Shown here piece by piece: positions 6,346 through 6,409 of a DNA stretch of 6,409 nt. Numbering within the stretch: the first letter of the stretch is position 1; every line of letters starts with the position of its first letter. Position numbers and translations under genes: made by a program. Source of the stretch: Bacteroidetes bacterium UBA3022 (GTDB lineage: Bacteria; Bacteroidota; Bacteroidia; Chitinophagales; BACL12); assembly GCA_002346225.1 (NCBI GenBank), contig DDYY01000102.1, positions 1 to 6,409 of the forward strand. Reading direction: 5' to 3'. The notes under the pieces were generated by a model, which worked only from the letters and a program-made list of their open reading frames with translations, searched no databases and had not been told where the DNA came from.

Positions 6346-6374
6346 ACCTATACAACCTATATGGGTATATAGGT
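6346..6374. promoter_or_regulatory. Operator-like ACCTATA array
   Basis: ACCTATAT (6355-6362) and ATATAGGT (6367-6374) form a perfect inverted repeat with a four-base spacer GGGT. A further direct copy of ACCTATA lies at 6346-6352, nine bases before the first arm. Three related half-sites in 29 bp resemble a regulator binding site, possibly for a rightward gene beyond the window. No regulator can be named. Confidence 0.4.
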
Positions 6375-6409
6375 GCAGAAAAGTAGCTGTTATAAACAAG
6401 TTAGAGTAA

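Larger units (their letters stand above)
6047..6409. other. Intergenic region without a supported gene
   Basis: No coding frame here looks like protein. The longest minus-strand frame (6083-6265) reads as Cys/Ser/Arg-rich sequence across a GC-rich block and has no recognisable domain. The region splits into a GC-rich part (about 6100-6260) and an AT-rich part (about 6265-6409) with three perfect inverted repeats. Genes beyond the right edge may be controlled from here. A possible weak plus-strand promoter is TTG at 6304-6306, then 20 bases, then TATTTTTA at 6327-6334. Confidence 0.5.

Noticed and set aside
6007..6409. T-box riboswitch or leucine-rich leader peptide ahead of leuS
   Set aside because: The likely promoter leaves a leader of only about 26 nt, and no Leu-rich short frame or T-box sequence is seen.

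Overview
The window looks like chromosomal DNA of a Bacteroidota bacterium, probably of the Chitinophagales. Three things point there: a leucyl-tRNA synthetase with the extra insertions known from that phylum, a promoter of the Bacteroidota type (TAnnTTTG) just in front of it, and start codons preceded by A/T-rich DNA rather than clear Shine-Dalgarno sites. Most of the DNA is near 50% GC. Genes end in TAA, TAG and TGA, so nothing suggests a non-standard genetic code across the region.

Layout from left to right: (1) 1-246 has no gene I can support and carries two overlapping palindromes. (2) 247-900 (+) resembles only the N-terminal, non-catalytic part of a Bacteroidota AAA+ ATPase family that, as I recall, occurs with contractile injection systems. 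It has a charged tail where the ATPase module would be. (3) 912-1781 (-) is a complete HMG-CoA lyase, convergent with gene 2 across 11 bp. (4) 1960-2499 (-) is a small secreted protein of unknown function. (5) 2585-3109 (-) is a second small secreted protein that looks like a distant paralog of the first, but its frame is broken by two TAG codons (codons 18 and 52). It overlaps the leuS stop by an ATGA. (6) 3106-6006 (-) is complete leuS, whose leucine-specific domain is larger and much richer in AT than the rest of the gene. (7) 6039-6046 is the leuS promoter. (8) 6047-6409 has no gene; it holds a GC-rich block that looks like an interspersed repeat, then an AT-rich stretch with three perfect inverted repeats.

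The four minus-strand genes run leuS, broken secreted gene, intact secreted paralog, HMG-CoA lyase. leuS and the broken gene are tightly coupled. The 85 bp and 178 bp gaps further on leave room for separate promoters. leuS is housekeeping (charging tRNA-Leu), HMG-CoA lyase belongs to leucine and ketone-body catabolism, and the two secreted proteins are of unknown role. I see no complete new defence or mobile system. The points most worth a second look are the twice-amber paralog, the orphan ATPase N-domain and the AT-rich leucine-specific domain in leuS.
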